A stretch of DNA of 64,000 nucleotides from Thalassobacillus_A hwangdonensis (GCF_042675915.1 NZ_JBHTKL010000001.1:930001-994000), one strand, 5' to 3'. Shown: positions 42,076 through 51,151, numbered from the stretch's first letter. The notes: generated by a model from the letters alone, not told the origin. Numbers and translations: made by a program.

Positions 42076-43386
42076 ATGGACTATTCGAAAGAATCGATTA
42101 AAAAAGAAGTTATTGATCAGGGAGTTGAATTCATCCGTTTGGAATTCACCGATATGCTTGGGGACACAAAAAATGTAGAACTACCTGTCGAAGAGATTGA
42201 CAGCGTACTTGATAACGAAGCTATGTTCGACAGTTCTTCCATTTCCGGTTTCTCCGATATTCAGGAAAGTGACATGTATCTTGTTCCTGATTTGGACACT
42301 TTCAAAGTAATGCCGAAAGAAGTGGAAGAAGATAGTGTCGCCCGATTTGTCTGCGATATCTATACACCTGATGGAGAACCATTTGAAGGAGACCCTCGTT
42401 TTATTTTGAAACGTGCAATGCAGGAAGCGAAAGATATGGGCTACACTGTTAATGTAGGTCCAGAACCAGAATTTTTCCTATTTAAATTGAATGAAGAAGG
42501 CTACCCAATTCGTAAGATGAATGACCGTGCTGGGTATTTCGATGCTTCACCTATCGACAAAGGGGATAAAGTGCGCCGTGACATTGTGAGTGTACTTAAG
42601 AAATTCGGCTTTGAAATGGAAGCTTCCCACCACGAAGTTGCAAAGGGTCAGCATGAGATCAACTTCCGTTTCGATGATATGCTGAAAGCGGCTGACAATA
42701 TCCAGACATTCAAGAGCGTCGTCAAAAATGTCGCTACCAATCACAATTATCATGCTACATTCATGCCTAAACCAATTGCAGGAGAGAACGGTTCCGGGAT
42801 GCATTGCCACCTATCCTTATTCAAGGATGGAGACAGCGAATTCTTCGACCCTAATGAAGACGACGATATTTCTCAAACGATGAAATACTTCATGGGTGGT
42901 ATTCTTCACCACGCAAGCGGTATCACCGCTATTACAAACCCATGTGTCAATTCATATAAACGACTTGTTCCGGGGTATGAAGCACCAGTAAGTGTCGCAT
43001 GGTCCCATTCGAACCGTAGCTGTATGATCCGCGTTCCTACCACGCGAGGAAAAGGGACACGTTTCGAAGTGCGTCACCCGGATCCAACTGCGAATCCATA
43101 CTTAACGCTTGCAGCGGTCGTTCATGCAGGTCTTGAGGGTATCCGCAACAAAATCGATCCTGGTGAGCCAGAAACAAGAAACCTTTATGAAGTAGCCGAC
43201 GACGAAGTCCCAACGCTTCCAACTAACCTGAAAGAAGCGATCAACGCCCTTAAAAGGGACGAGATATTGATGAAGGCTCTCGGCGAGCACACTTCCGCTC
43301 AGTATATTGAACAGAAAGAAGCGGAATGGAAAGAATATTCGCTGCAGGTCAGCAAGTGGGAAATTGATCAGTATATGAATAAATAA
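42076..43386 (+). CDS. glnA: Type I glutamine synthetase, solitary paralog
   Basis: 436-residue GSI-alpha enzyme making glutamine from glutamate and ammonia with ATP. Motifs: EFTDMLGDTKNVELP, GPEPEFFLFK, ASHHEVAKGQHEI, NGSGMHCHLSLFKDG, NSYKRLVPGYEAPVSVAWS and the C-terminal region. The B. subtilis feedback residue Arg62 (GFVRIEESD) is replaced: here the segment reads GFSDIQESD. No glnR is adjacent, unlike the usual glnRA operon. Halobacillus halophilus is reported to carry a second, chloride-stimulated glnA (glnA2); this gene may be its counterpart. AAAAAGGTGAGGG before the ATG. Confidence 0.93.
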   Translation: MDYSKESIKKEVIDQGVEFIRLEFTDMLGDTKNVELPVEEIDSVLDNEAMFDSSSISGFSDIQESDMYLVPDLDTFKVMPKEVEEDSVARFVCDIYTPDGEPFEGDPRFILKRAMQEAKDMGYTVNVGPEPEFFLFKLNEEGYPIRKMNDRAGYFDASPIDKGDKVRRDIVSVLKKFGFEMEASHHEVAKGQHEINFRFDDMLKAADNIQTFKSVVKNVATNHNYHATFMPKPIAGENGSGMHCHLSLFKDGDSEFFDPNEDDDISQTMKYFMGGILHHASGITAITNPCVNSYKRLVPGYEAPVSVAWSHSNRSCMIRVPTTRGKGTRFEVRHPDPTANPYLTLAAVVHAGLEGIRNKIDPGEPETRNLYEVADDEVPTLPTNLKEAINALKRDEILMKALGEHTSAQYIEQKEAEWKEYSLQVSKWEIDQYMNK

Positions 43387-43393
43387 AACCATT

Positions 43394-43427
43394 AACCAGC
43401 CCCCTTCACAGGTGGCTGGTTTTTTTA
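43394..43427 (+). terminator. Terminator after glnA
   Basis: AACCAGCC / GGCTGGTT stem with T7. Confidence 0.9.
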
Positions 43428-43463
43428 TTAAGAGTTTGGAACTTTCAATGGGAGTAAAACCAC

Positions 43464-43505
43464 AAAAAAGAAGCTGTCATCTCAGTGGGAAATGGCAGCT
43501 TCTTT
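43464..43505 (-). terminator. Terminator after the 43510 Nudix gene
   Basis: GAAGCTGtCAT / ATGgCAGCTTC stem with T6 on the minus strand. Confidence 0.85.
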
Positions 43506-43509
43506 TCTT

Positions 43510-43938
43510 TTAATAAGACAGTACATCGTCCAGGTAATCACCATGGCCGCGAGCCAGTTTTACATCCTCAGAAGATTCAATCCAGAAGAACTTGAAAACC
43601 ACCCCTTCTTCTCCACCTCCGCCAGTAGGTTTAATCATCCATTCATCTTCCACGTCTTCTGAAGAAGTCAATTTATAAAAATGACGATGATGCATTTCTC
43701 CATCGTCATTCTTCCAAACATCTTGCGCAATCTTATTTTCAACCTTCAAACCCTGTAATCCAGTTTCCTCTTCCATTTCTCTTAAGACAGCCTGTAGCGG
43801 AGTCTCGCCTTCTTCTACAGTACCTTTGGGAATTTGAAATCCTGCGTATGGGTTCAAGTGTTCAAAGACGAGCACCTGTTTTTTCTGATTGTGAATTCTA
43901 ATTATATATCCATAAGCTTTTTCAATTATCCGCATCAT
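43510..43938 (-). CDS. Nudix hydrolase
   Basis: 142 residues. Nudix box GTVEEGETPLQAVLREMEEETGL is complete. N-terminus IIRIHNQKKQVLVFEHLNPYAGFQIPKG resembles dinucleoside-polyphosphate or nucleotide hydrolases. GGAG six bases before the ATG. Exact substrate unknown. Lies 12 bases from the VOC-family gene, so co-transcribed with it. Confidence 0.88.
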   Translation of the reverse strand: MMRIIEKAYGYIIRIHNQKKQVLVFEHLNPYAGFQIPKGTVEEGETPLQAVLREMEEETGLQGLKVENKIAQDVWKNDDGEMHHRHFYKLTSSEDVEDEWMIKPTGGGGEEGVVFKFFWIESSEDVKLARGHGDYLDDVLSY

Positions 43939-43950
43939 TTAAAACTCCAT

Positions 43951-44340
43951 TTACCTTAATCCGGCAAATCGCTGTTCTTCATACAGTCCAGGAAGATAGG
44001 CTTCGAGAACATTCCCATCAGGATCTTTGAACTTGAAATGCCCCTTTGAACCTTCTACCACTTCCACACCTTCCGAAACGAGTGATTCTTTCAATTGGTC
44101 AGCCTGGATTTCATCGATTTCAAATACAGGGTAGGTCCCAGCCACCCTTTCAGGAGAAAAACTGCCAGGACCTTCAATCAAGCAGACGTATGTAGGAGAT
44201 GGTTCAGGGAACTGCAATACTACCGTTTGATCGTAATCATGCTTTACTGTTAATCCGATATGATTTTCATACCATTTTCTTGATTGAACGATATCACTGA
44301 CCATAATATTGATTTGATTTACTGCTTTAAACCCACTCAT
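43951..44340 (-). CDS. VOC (glyoxalase/bleomycin-resistance) family protein
   Basis: About 129 residues from ATG 44340. Paired beta-alpha-beta-beta-beta modules: NQINIMVSDIVQSRKWYENHIGL at the N-terminus and HFKFKDPDGNVLEAYLPG at the C-terminus, the typical VOC end with metal Glu. Could be a lyase, isomerase or binding protein. Another ATG two codons upstream is possible (GGAGTGG three bases before it). Paired with the Nudix gene. Confidence 0.85.
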   Translation of the reverse strand: MSGFKAVNQINIMVSDIVQSRKWYENHIGLTVKHDYDQTVVLQFPEPSPTYVCLIEGPGSFSPERVAGTYPVFEIDEIQADQLKESLVSEGVEVVEGSKGHFKFKDPDGNVLEAYLPGLYEEQRFAGLR

Positions 44341-44399
44341 TATCATCCACTCCTATCAATTCTCTCTATACCCTTTCGCCAGGAGTATAAAAAAACCTG

Positions 44400-44496
44400 C
44401 TAGAAAAACTTGGCTTGTCGCAAAGTACTTATACCTTAGTATTTTTCTTGCACTTTATTCCTTTAATAAAGTTAAACTTTCTTAAAGTGCAAAAAA
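44400..44496 (+). repeat. Dispersed hairpin repeat, family B
   Basis: CTAGAAAAACTTGGCTTGTCGC ... then GCACTTTATTCC ... CTTAAAGTGCAAAAAA split over its length; the stem GCACTTTA / TAAAGTGC is complete. It abuts the katE terminator. Matches 40119-40222 reversed. Confidence 0.8.
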
Positions 44497-44523
44497 GCAC
44501 AACCCATAATTGGATTGTGCTTT
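44490..44523 (-). terminator. Terminator after katE
   Basis: AAAGCACAA / TTGTGCTTT stem, then T6 on the minus strand; its T-run is also the A-run end of a family B repeat. Confidence 0.8.
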
Positions 44524-44530
44524 AAACAAT

Positions 44531-46561
44531 TTATACTAATTCCCTGTCCCAGTGACGGTGCTTCGCAACAGCTTCGACAAATCCTTTTACGAAAGTTTTG
44601 GAATCACTTTCTGCGACAACACCAGGGCTGCCATGCATGTGATCTTCCAATAGCTCTTTTCCTTCATGTGTGGCTCCGATCGGCTTGAAGTGCATGAATG
44701 CTTCAATCAGGAAGTAAGAGGTGTCCTGCTTGAATTTCTTATCTAAATCATTTCCACCAACCACATACAGTGCATCGAATAATACAGAATCACTCGTAAG
44801 GAACGTATGATCCACTGTTACTTCTACACCATCCGTACCTTTCCTTTTACCTAAGCTGCTACTGATGAATTCCGGCTGCAAATCGGCTGCCTTAAGCGCT
44901 TCAATAATGTTGGCGACCTCTTCCCCGTTGAAGCCTTCACTTACAATCACTCCGACTTTACGAGTAGATGGTGAATGCTTCGTATTCGCCTGACTCAATG
45001 CAGGTGAAGATTTAGTAACATTGGAATCCTTCGCTTCAGGCACGTCAACTCCGATAGCTTCTGCAACAGGCTTGACGAGATCCATGCTCACATTGGCAAA
45101 CATATTCACCACTTGCTGCTGGACAGATTCGCTTTCGACTTTCCCAAGTTCGAAACTCATCGCCTGGATGATATGATCCTTTTCATGATCACTCATACTG
45201 TTCCAGAAAAGCGTCGCCTGGGAGAAGTGATCTTTGAAGCTTTCACTTCGGGCACGGATTTTATGGCCTTCCACTTTTTCCTGATAGTGCTTGTAGCCGC
45301 CTTCCGCTTCAGTAGCTGGCTCAGGAGTGTTCTCCGCAAGTGAATTTTTATGGTAGCTGACCTGTCCTTTATTGATTGTATGGCGACCATACCCATCACG
45401 CTGATTGTTATGGAACGGACAAACAGGGCGATTGATCGGAAGCTCATGGAAGTTCGGACCACCAAGACGGATCAATTGAGTGTCAGTGTATGAGAATAAA
45501 CGCCCCTGTAATAATGGGTCATTGGAAAAATCGATTCCAGGTACGACATGACCAGGGTGGAACGCTGCTTGTTCCGTTTCAGCAAAAACGTTATCCACAT
45601 TTCGATTCAACGTCATTTTACCGATCAATTTCACAGGTACATCCTCTTCCGGCCACAATTTCGTCGGATCAAGGATATCGAAGTCGAATTTGAATTCATC
45701 TTCTTCTTCGATGATTTGTACGCCGAGTTCATACTCAGGATAGTCACCTTTCTCAATGGACTCCCATAGGTCTCCACGATGGAAATCAGGATCCTTACCA
45801 TTCAATTTCTGCGCTTCATCCCAAACAAGTGAATGTGTTCCAAGGACAGGTTTCCAGTGGAACTTGATGAATCGCGCCTTTCCTTCTTCATTGACAAATC
45901 TGAACGTATGGACTCCGAAGCCTTCCATCATACGCAGACTTCTCGGAATCGCACGATCGGACATCGCCCACATTACCATATGTGCAGATTCCTGGTTATT
46001 GGCAATGAAATCCCAGAATGTATCGTGCGCTGTCGCCGCCTGAGGCATTTCGTTATGCGGTTCAGGTTTGACCGCATGGACCAAATCCGGGAACTTGATT
46101 GCATCCTGAATGAAGAAGACAGGGATGTTGTTTCCCACAAGATCGAAGTTCCCTTCTTCAGTATAGAATTTTGCAGCGAACCCACGGGCGTCACGTACTG
46201 TTTCGGCAGAGCCTTTAGATCCTGCTACTGTAGAAAAACGTACAAATACCGGCGTTTTCTTCGATGGGTCCTGCAGAAATCCTGCTTTCGTATATTCTTT
46301 CATTGATTCATACGGTTGGAATTCCCCATGCGCTGCGAATCCCCTGGCATGAACGATACGTTCGGGAATACGCTCATGGTCGAAGTGAGTCATCTTTTCA
46401 CGGAAGTGGAAATCCTCCATCAACGTCGGACCTCGTTCTCCGGCTTTTAGGGAGAATTCATCTTCTGAGACCTTCACACCTTGGTTCGTGGTCAGCTTTT
46501 TATCTTTATCATCCGTGCGATACTGCTCTAACTGTTCGTTCTTCTTATTTTCATCACTCAT
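44531..46561 (-). CDS. katE: Large-subunit catalase, KatE type
   Basis: 676-residue clade-2 heme catalase decomposing hydrogen peroxide. Catalytic His71 in ERIVHARGFAAHG, Asn in FDLVGNNIPVFF, heme-ligand Tyr in LFSYTDTQLIRLGG. The extra C-terminal class-I-amidotransferase-like domain (KVGVIVSEGFNGEEVANIIEAL...) is typical of large catalases. AAGGAGG before the ATG. A sigma-B-type promoter lies upstream, as for B. subtilis katE. Confidence 0.96.
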   Translation of the reverse strand: MSDENKKNEQLEQYRTDDKDKKLTTNQGVKVSEDEFSLKAGERGPTLMEDFHFREKMTHFDHERIPERIVHARGFAAHGEFQPYESMKEYTKAGFLQDPSKKTPVFVRFSTVAGSKGSAETVRDARGFAAKFYTEEGNFDLVGNNIPVFFIQDAIKFPDLVHAVKPEPHNEMPQAATAHDTFWDFIANNQESAHMVMWAMSDRAIPRSLRMMEGFGVHTFRFVNEEGKARFIKFHWKPVLGTHSLVWDEAQKLNGKDPDFHRGDLWESIEKGDYPEYELGVQIIEEEDEFKFDFDILDPTKLWPEEDVPVKLIGKMTLNRNVDNVFAETEQAAFHPGHVVPGIDFSNDPLLQGRLFSYTDTQLIRLGGPNFHELPINRPVCPFHNNQRDGYGRHTINKGQVSYHKNSLAENTPEPATEAEGGYKHYQEKVEGHKIRARSESFKDHFSQATLFWNSMSDHEKDHIIQAMSFELGKVESESVQQQVVNMFANVSMDLVKPVAEAIGVDVPEAKDSNVTKSSPALSQANTKHSPSTRKVGVIVSEGFNGEEVANIIEALKAADLQPEFISSSLGKRKGTDGVEVTVDHTFLTSDSVLFDALYVVGGNDLDKKFKQDTSYFLIEAFMHFKPIGATHEGKELLEDHMHGSPGVVAESDSKTFVKGFVEAVAKHRHWDRELV

Positions 46562-46604
46562 TGTCTTCCTCCTTATTTATATGTAATGAAAAGCTTGTTA
46601 GGCT

Positions 46605-46630
46605 CTTCCCGATTGGAAAAATGCGTAAAC
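46605..46630 (-). promoter_or_regulatory. Candidate sigma-B promoter of katE
   Basis: Minus strand GTTTAC, 14 bases, GGGAAG. Compared with sigma-B GTTTAA / GGGWAW it has one mismatch in each element. It is about 45 bases before the katE start. Confidence 0.6.
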
Positions 46631-46648
46631 ATTATTCGATGCTAATTA

Positions 46649-46688
46649 TAAAAAACCCCCGACATCTACGATGAGATATCGGGGGTTT
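46649..46688 (-). terminator. Terminator after the DUF4440 gene
   Basis: AACCCCCGA / TCGGGGGTT stem followed by T-run on the minus strand. Confidence 0.88.
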
Positions 46689-46695
46689 TGACGGA

Positions 46696-47064
46696 TTATG
46701 CAGATGTGACCGTACCTTGGTGGAAGGTCATCCGCCATGCTTCGCCATCCAGCTTCCATATGGAACTTCTCCATGAATGCTGCCCTTTCAAAGGGTTGAA
46801 TACTTTATAGGTGGTAAGCGCCACATCTTGCGCTAGAGGTCTGGCATCAAAATCTGTCAGCGTCATGATCGGTCCTTCCTCAGTCGGTAGCCTCTCGAGC
46901 ACATGTGCTTTATCAAACATCAATCCTGAACTGCCGACCTCGATAAAATCGTCAGCAAGCAGCTCGTCCAATTTTTCTCTGGAGCGTCTCGTTTCCCTTT
47001 CTAACAACACCGCATCCAATGAATACAAATGCGCCTTTACTTTTTCTAAATCCGTCATGTTCAT
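46696..47064 (-). CDS. DUF4440 / SnoaL-like protein
   Basis: 122 residues of the NTF2-like fold: LEKVKAHLYSLDAVLLERETRRSREKLDELLADDFIEVGSSG, then HSWRSSIWKLDGEAWRMTFHQGT. This is the DUF4440 pattern found in stand-alone ligand-binding or enzyme-like proteins. ATG 47064 overlaps the histidine phosphatase stop (ATGA); another ATG lies two codons further in. Role unknown. Confidence 0.82.
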   Translation of the reverse strand: MNMTDLEKVKAHLYSLDAVLLERETRRSREKLDELLADDFIEVGSSGLMFDKAHVLERLPTEEGPIMTLTDFDARPLAQDVALTTYKVFNPLKGQHSWRSSIWKLDGEAWRMTFHQGTVTSA

Positions 47065-47639
47065 TTCACCTCTTCCATATTGACGATGTCACTTAGAGAA
47101 AGATTCTCGCGATCGAGTTCAGCATAGGAAGGCAGACCGAACGTATCCCACAACGTAAAGGCGTCCAAGTCATTGAACTGAGTGATGAACAAAGTCATGA
47201 CCGTACCATGGGTAACGACGATCACATCTTCTTCATCGGGATGACCTTCCAAAACCTGCTTCACAGCTTTCGAAAAGCGCTCCCTGGCTTGATCAGCAGT
47301 TTCGTCTCCAAAAATCAGTTCAGAAGGATGATCGAAGAACTTTTGAATGATTTCTCTCCACTCTTTCCTTGGATAAATGATTCTGTTCGTCTCTCGAACA
47401 TGTTCATGAAGGTTATGTACTTCTTCAACTTCCACACTTGAAGCTGCTGCGATTTCTTTGGCTGTATCCACTGCTTTCGGTTCTTTACTGGAATATACTT
47501 TCAAAAACGAGTAATCTTTCAGTTTTTCCCCTAAACTCCTTGCCTGCTTACGCCCTTCCTCAGTAAGCTGCCATTGATTTGATGGTGTATGCTCAGACAA
47601 TGCCGGCATGGCATGTTTAATCAAAATAAGTTTCCCCAT
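47061..47639 (-). CDS. Histidine phosphatase superfamily protein
   Basis: 192 residues of the phosphoglycerate-mutase-like fold. The usual RHG is changed to LILIKHAMPA (Lys in place of Arg), while the second His is kept in VVTHGTVMTLF and the middle LTEEGRKQARSLGEKL is present. Substrate unknown. GGAGAGGGG before the ATG. Operon with the DUF4440 gene. Confidence 0.8.
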   Translation of the reverse strand: MGKLILIKHAMPALSEHTPSNQWQLTEEGRKQARSLGEKLKDYSFLKVYSSKEPKAVDTAKEIAAASSVEVEEVHNLHEHVRETNRIIYPRKEWREIIQKFFDHPSELIFGDETADQARERFSKAVKQVLEGHPDEEDVIVVTHGTVMTLFITQFNDLDAFTLWDTFGLPSYAELDRENLSLSDIVNMEEVK

Positions 47640-47785
47640 GTGCTAATCCCCTCTCCAGTTATACTCCTCCCTATTTTATCTTAAAATTCAGGCAAATAAA
47701 ATCTTAAGCTGACACGTTCAGATGATTGAAGTTCTTAGAAAGAAGGAATACTCAAAAAGTAAGCAATCAGAAAGGAAGGATCTAA

Positions 47786-48721
47786 ATGAAAGCAATCATC
47801 ATTGAAAAATATGGCGGGATCGATCAACTGAAACAAGCAGATGTACCTGCTCCAACTCCAAAATCGAATCAGGTATTGATTGAAAATCATGCAACATCAA
47901 TCAATCCGATCGACTGGAAGCTCCGTGAAGGTTATTTGAAGGATATGCTTCCATTCGAGTTTCCGATCATCCTTGGTTGGGACGCTGCTGGTATCATTAC
48001 AGAAGTTGGAGATGACGTAAGCCAATTCAAAAAAGGTGATCGTGTATTCGTCCGTCCTGCAACGACAAACCAGGGAACATACGCAGAATACGTAGTTGCA
48101 GACGAATCCCTGCTTGCCCCAATCCCTGCAAACCTTGATTTCGCGGAGGCTGCTTCGATTCCACTGACTGGCCTCACCGCTTGGCAGTGTCTCTTCGACT
48201 CAGGAAAAGTGAAAGAAGGAGATAAAGTGTTCATCCATGCAGGAGCCGGCGGTGTCGGAGTGATGGCGATTCAATTAGCCAAGAACGCAGGGGCGTATGT
48301 AGCTACGACAGCCAGCAGCAAAAATGTTGACTTCCTCCACTCACTAGGTGCAGATAAAGTAATCAATTACGAAGAACAGAAGTTTTCCGACATTCTTGAA
48401 AACTATGATTTTGTCCTTGATTCCCTCGGGGGAGATATTCAGGAAAAAAGCTTTGACGTCCTGAAAAAAGGCGGAAGACTTGCTTCCATTGTGCAGCCTC
48501 CGGATGAAGATAAGGCACGAGAAAAAGGCATAGATGCCAATTTCGTCTGGCTCGAACCCAATGGAGAACAATTACAGAAACTCGGCAGACTGCTGGAAGA
48601 AGGCAAAGTAAAGCCGCATGTCGGTCATAGCTTCGACTTTTCTGAACAAGGACTGAAAGACGCACACAAGCTTAGTGAGACACACCATGCGAAAGGTAAA
48701 ATCGTAATTAAAATCAAATGA
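47786..48721 (+). CDS. NADP-dependent oxidoreductase, MDR (quinone-reductase) family
   Basis: 311-residue medium-chain reductase without the structural zinc: GroES-like N-terminus (NHATSINPIDWKLREGYL), cofactor loop IHAGAGGVGVMAIQLAKNAGA. Zinc ligands are absent, so a quinone or enone reductase type is likely. AGAAAGGAAGG before the ATG, own terminator. Substrate unknown. Confidence 0.9.
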   Translation: MKAIIIEKYGGIDQLKQADVPAPTPKSNQVLIENHATSINPIDWKLREGYLKDMLPFEFPIILGWDAAGIITEVGDDVSQFKKGDRVFVRPATTNQGTYAEYVVADESLLAPIPANLDFAEAASIPLTGLTAWQCLFDSGKVKEGDKVFIHAGAGGVGVMAIQLAKNAGAYVATTASSKNVDFLHSLGADKVINYEEQKFSDILENYDFVLDSLGGDIQEKSFDVLKKGGRLASIVQPPDEDKAREKGIDANFVWLEPNGEQLQKLGRLLEEGKVKPHVGHSFDFSEQGLKDAHKLSETHHAKGKIVIKIK

Positions 48722-48726
48722 CGGAA

Positions 48727-48751
48727 GAGGGCTCCCATGCCCTCTTTTTTT
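48727..48751 (+). terminator. Terminator after the MDR gene
   Basis: GAGGGC / GCCCTC stem, six-base loop, T7. Confidence 0.9.
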
Positions 48752-48848
48752 AATGAAACATTAATGTGCTCCTCCACCACTATCGTTTTCACCAAATGAC
48801 CTATATAATAGGTGGGGACGAATTTTATAAAGAAAAGGTGTAACGCAT

Positions 48849-50405
48849 ATGAGCTTGTTAACAGTTAAGAATTTAAGCCACGGGTTTGGAGATCGTGCAA
48901 TTTTTGATGATGTATCCTTCCGCCTGCTGGCTGGTGAGCATATTGGGTTGATCGGAGCGAACGGCGAAGGTAAATCCACTTTTATGAATATCATTACAGG
49001 TAAGCTAGAACCTGATGCGGGAACGACTACTTGGTCGAAGCATACTAGAGTGGGTTATCTCGATCAGCACACGTCACTTGAACAGGGTATGACGATTCGC
49101 GATGTGCTGAGAACCGCCTATCAATATTTGTTTGATATGGAACAGGAAATGAATGAGTTGTTCGCGAAAATGGCTGAAGTCGGACCGGAGGAATTGGAAG
49201 CATTGCTTGAGGAAACAGGGAGAATTCAGGACATGCTTACGAATAATGATTTCTACACGATCGATGCAAAAGTCGAAGAAATCGCCAATGGTCTCGGACT
49301 TGATGAAATCGGATTAGAACGTGATGTCCATGACCTAAGCGGTGGCCAGCGTACGAAAGTGCTTCTCGGAAAACTGTTGTTGGAAAAACCGGATATCCTA
49401 TTGCTGGATGAGCCAACCAACTATTTGGATGTCGAGCACATTGAATGGCTGAAAAGCTACCTGCTTGCATATGATCATGCCTTCATCCTCGTTTCTCACG
49501 ATATCCCATTTTTAAATAGTGTCGTCAACCTCATCTATCATATGGAAAATCAGGAATTGACGCGCTATCCTGGAGATTACGATGAGTTTCTCAGGGTCTA
49601 TGATATGAAGAAACAGCAAAAAGAGGCTGCATATAAAAAGCAGCAGAAAGAGATCGCCAACTTGAAAGACTTTGTCGCACGGAATAAAGCGAATGCCGCA
49701 ACAAGCAGAATGGCGATGTCCCGACAAAAGAAACTCGATAAAATGGATGTCATCGAACTTGACTCGGAAAAGCCTAAACCAAAGTTCAACTTCAAACAGG
49801 CCCGCACTCCCGGGAAGTACTTGTTCGAGACGAAGGATCTTGTCATTGGTTACGACGAGCCGTTATCCCGACCATTGGATCTGGCGATGGAACGCGGCCA
49901 GAAAATTGCTTTGTCCGGAGCAAACGGAATCGGTAAAACGACATTACTACGCAGTATCCTGGGAGAGATTCCAGCTATCTCAGGTTCAGTCGAATTAGGC
50001 GAGCACCTGCATATCGGTTACTTTGAACAGGAGCTGAAGAATGCTGGTCAGAATACTTGTATTGAAGAAGTTTGGCAGGAGTTCCCCCATTTCACTCAAT
50101 ATGAAGTGCGCGCTTCCCTGGCTAAGTGCGGCCTGACGCGAAAGCATATCGAAAGTAAAGTACAGGTACTAAGCGGAGGCGAAAAAGCCAAAGTACGATT
50201 GTGCAAGCTGATCAACAAAGAAACGAACATGCTCGTACTGGATGAGCCGACCAACCATTTGGACGTTGATGCAAAAGCAGAATTGAAACGTGCATTGAAA
50301 GACTATAAAGGCAGTGTGCTGCTCATTTCACACGAACCTGACTTCTATAAGGATATCGTGACGGATGTCTGGAATTGTGAAGACTGGACGACTAAAGTGT
50401 TTTAA
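48849..50405 (+). CDS. ABC-F family ATPase (YfmM-like)
   Basis: 518 residues, two ABC domains without membrane parts: Walker A GANGEGKST and GANGIGKTT, signatures LSGGQ and LSGGE, Walker B LLLDEPTNYLD and VLDEPTNHLD, linked by a charged helical linker (KKQQKEAAYKKQQKEIANLKD). ABC-F proteins act on the ribosome, either in translation or antibiotic protection. Length equals B. subtilis YfmM, but the exact orthology is uncertain. AAAAGGTG before the ATG. Confidence 0.92.
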   Translation: MSLLTVKNLSHGFGDRAIFDDVSFRLLAGEHIGLIGANGEGKSTFMNIITGKLEPDAGTTTWSKHTRVGYLDQHTSLEQGMTIRDVLRTAYQYLFDMEQEMNELFAKMAEVGPEELEALLEETGRIQDMLTNNDFYTIDAKVEEIANGLGLDEIGLERDVHDLSGGQRTKVLLGKLLLEKPDILLLDEPTNYLDVEHIEWLKSYLLAYDHAFILVSHDIPFLNSVVNLIYHMENQELTRYPGDYDEFLRVYDMKKQQKEAAYKKQQKEIANLKDFVARNKANAATSRMAMSRQKKLDKMDVIELDSEKPKPKFNFKQARTPGKYLFETKDLVIGYDEPLSRPLDLAMERGQKIALSGANGIGKTTLLRSILGEIPAISGSVELGEHLHIGYFEQELKNAGQNTCIEEVWQEFPHFTQYEVRASLAKCGLTRKHIESKVQVLSGGEKAKVRLCKLINKETNMLVLDEPTNHLDVDAKAELKRALKDYKGSVLLISHEPDFYKDIVTDVWNCEDWTTKVF

Positions 50406-50430
50406 CTCAAATAATTCAATAATCATACAA

Positions 50431-50460
50431 AAAAGACCCGAAGCATATTCGGGTCTTTCT
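50431..50460 (+). terminator. Terminator after the ABC-F gene
   Basis: AAAGACCCGAA / TTCGGGTCTTT stem with T-rich end. Confidence 0.85.
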
Positions 50461-50469
50461 GTATTTACA

Positions 50470-50606
50470 GTTTGCGCTCCGTCAACACACTTCGCTTTCC
50501 GTGGGCACGGCCTCAGACTCCTCAGAAAGTAAAGACCACTTTCCTCCGGGGTCTTCGGACTCGTGCTGTTCCCACTGGAGTCTTCGCATGTTAACTACGC
50601 TCCAAC
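50470..50606. repeat. Dispersed GC-rich repeat related to family A
   Basis: Contains TTCGCTTTCCGTGGG, CCTCAGACTCCTCAG, CTCCGGGGTCTTCGG and TCCCACTGGAGTCTTCGC. The block order resembles copies at 1131 and 24842, but the sequence is more diverged. Ends carry GCGCTCC and its near-complement GTAGTTAAC/GCTCCAAC. Occupies most of the gap 50406-50642, with no gene. Confidence 0.65.
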
Positions 50607-50642
50607 TTATATATTAATAGAATGCAAAACTTTTATGTGTTT

Positions 50643-51134
50643 TCAATTCTCCTTAAGAGCCTTCCATCCGTTCGCTTTTTGTGTTGATTTTTTCATAAAA
50701 GGGAGTCTGTCCCCCAATTTAAAGACTAGTACCCCGATAATCAGCATAATGATACCGATCATCTTGTTCAGCGTTACCGGTTGTTCTTCAAAACCGAATA
50801 ATCCGAAAGAGTTGATCACAAAGGCAATCGTCAACTGGGATACCATTACAATGGATACTGCATACGCAGGCCCCATCAATGAAATCCCTCTCATGAAGCA
50901 GTACACGATCCCTACTCCAAAGACTCCACTGAACAAGTAGACAGGATTGACTCCTCCTACCTGGAAGAGACCAACGTTATCAGTGAAATAAAATACTGGC
51001 AGGGAGCAAAGGAATCCTCCCCCCAACACGATGGTCGTCGCCGCCCATGATCCGCCTTTTTCACTCAACCGTGAGTTGAATACATTCTGTGTGCTGATCA
51101 ATAAACCAGCGATAATCGATAAAAACGGTCCCAT
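50643..51134 (-). CDS. YdcZ-type DMT family transporter (DUF606), copy 1
   Basis: 163 residues, five membrane helices, of the DMT/EamA-like DUF606 family. The N-terminus GPFLSIIAGLLISTQNVFNSRLSEKGGSW and the GFGVEEQPVT-like loop match the second gene at 51866. Probably forms a heterodimer or paralogue pair with it. Substrate unknown. Same operon as the Crp-family regulator, 17 bases away. Faces a family A-like repeat. Confidence 0.85.
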   Translation of the reverse strand: MGPFLSIIAGLLISTQNVFNSRLSEKGGSWAATTIVLGGGFLCSLPVFYFTDNVGLFQVGGVNPVYLFSGVFGVGIVYCFMRGISLMGPAYAVSIVMVSQLTIAFVINSFGLFGFEEQPVTLNKMIGIIMLIIGVLVFKLGDRLPFMKKSTQKANGWKALKEN

Positions 51135-51151
51135 GATCTTTTCCTCCTTTC

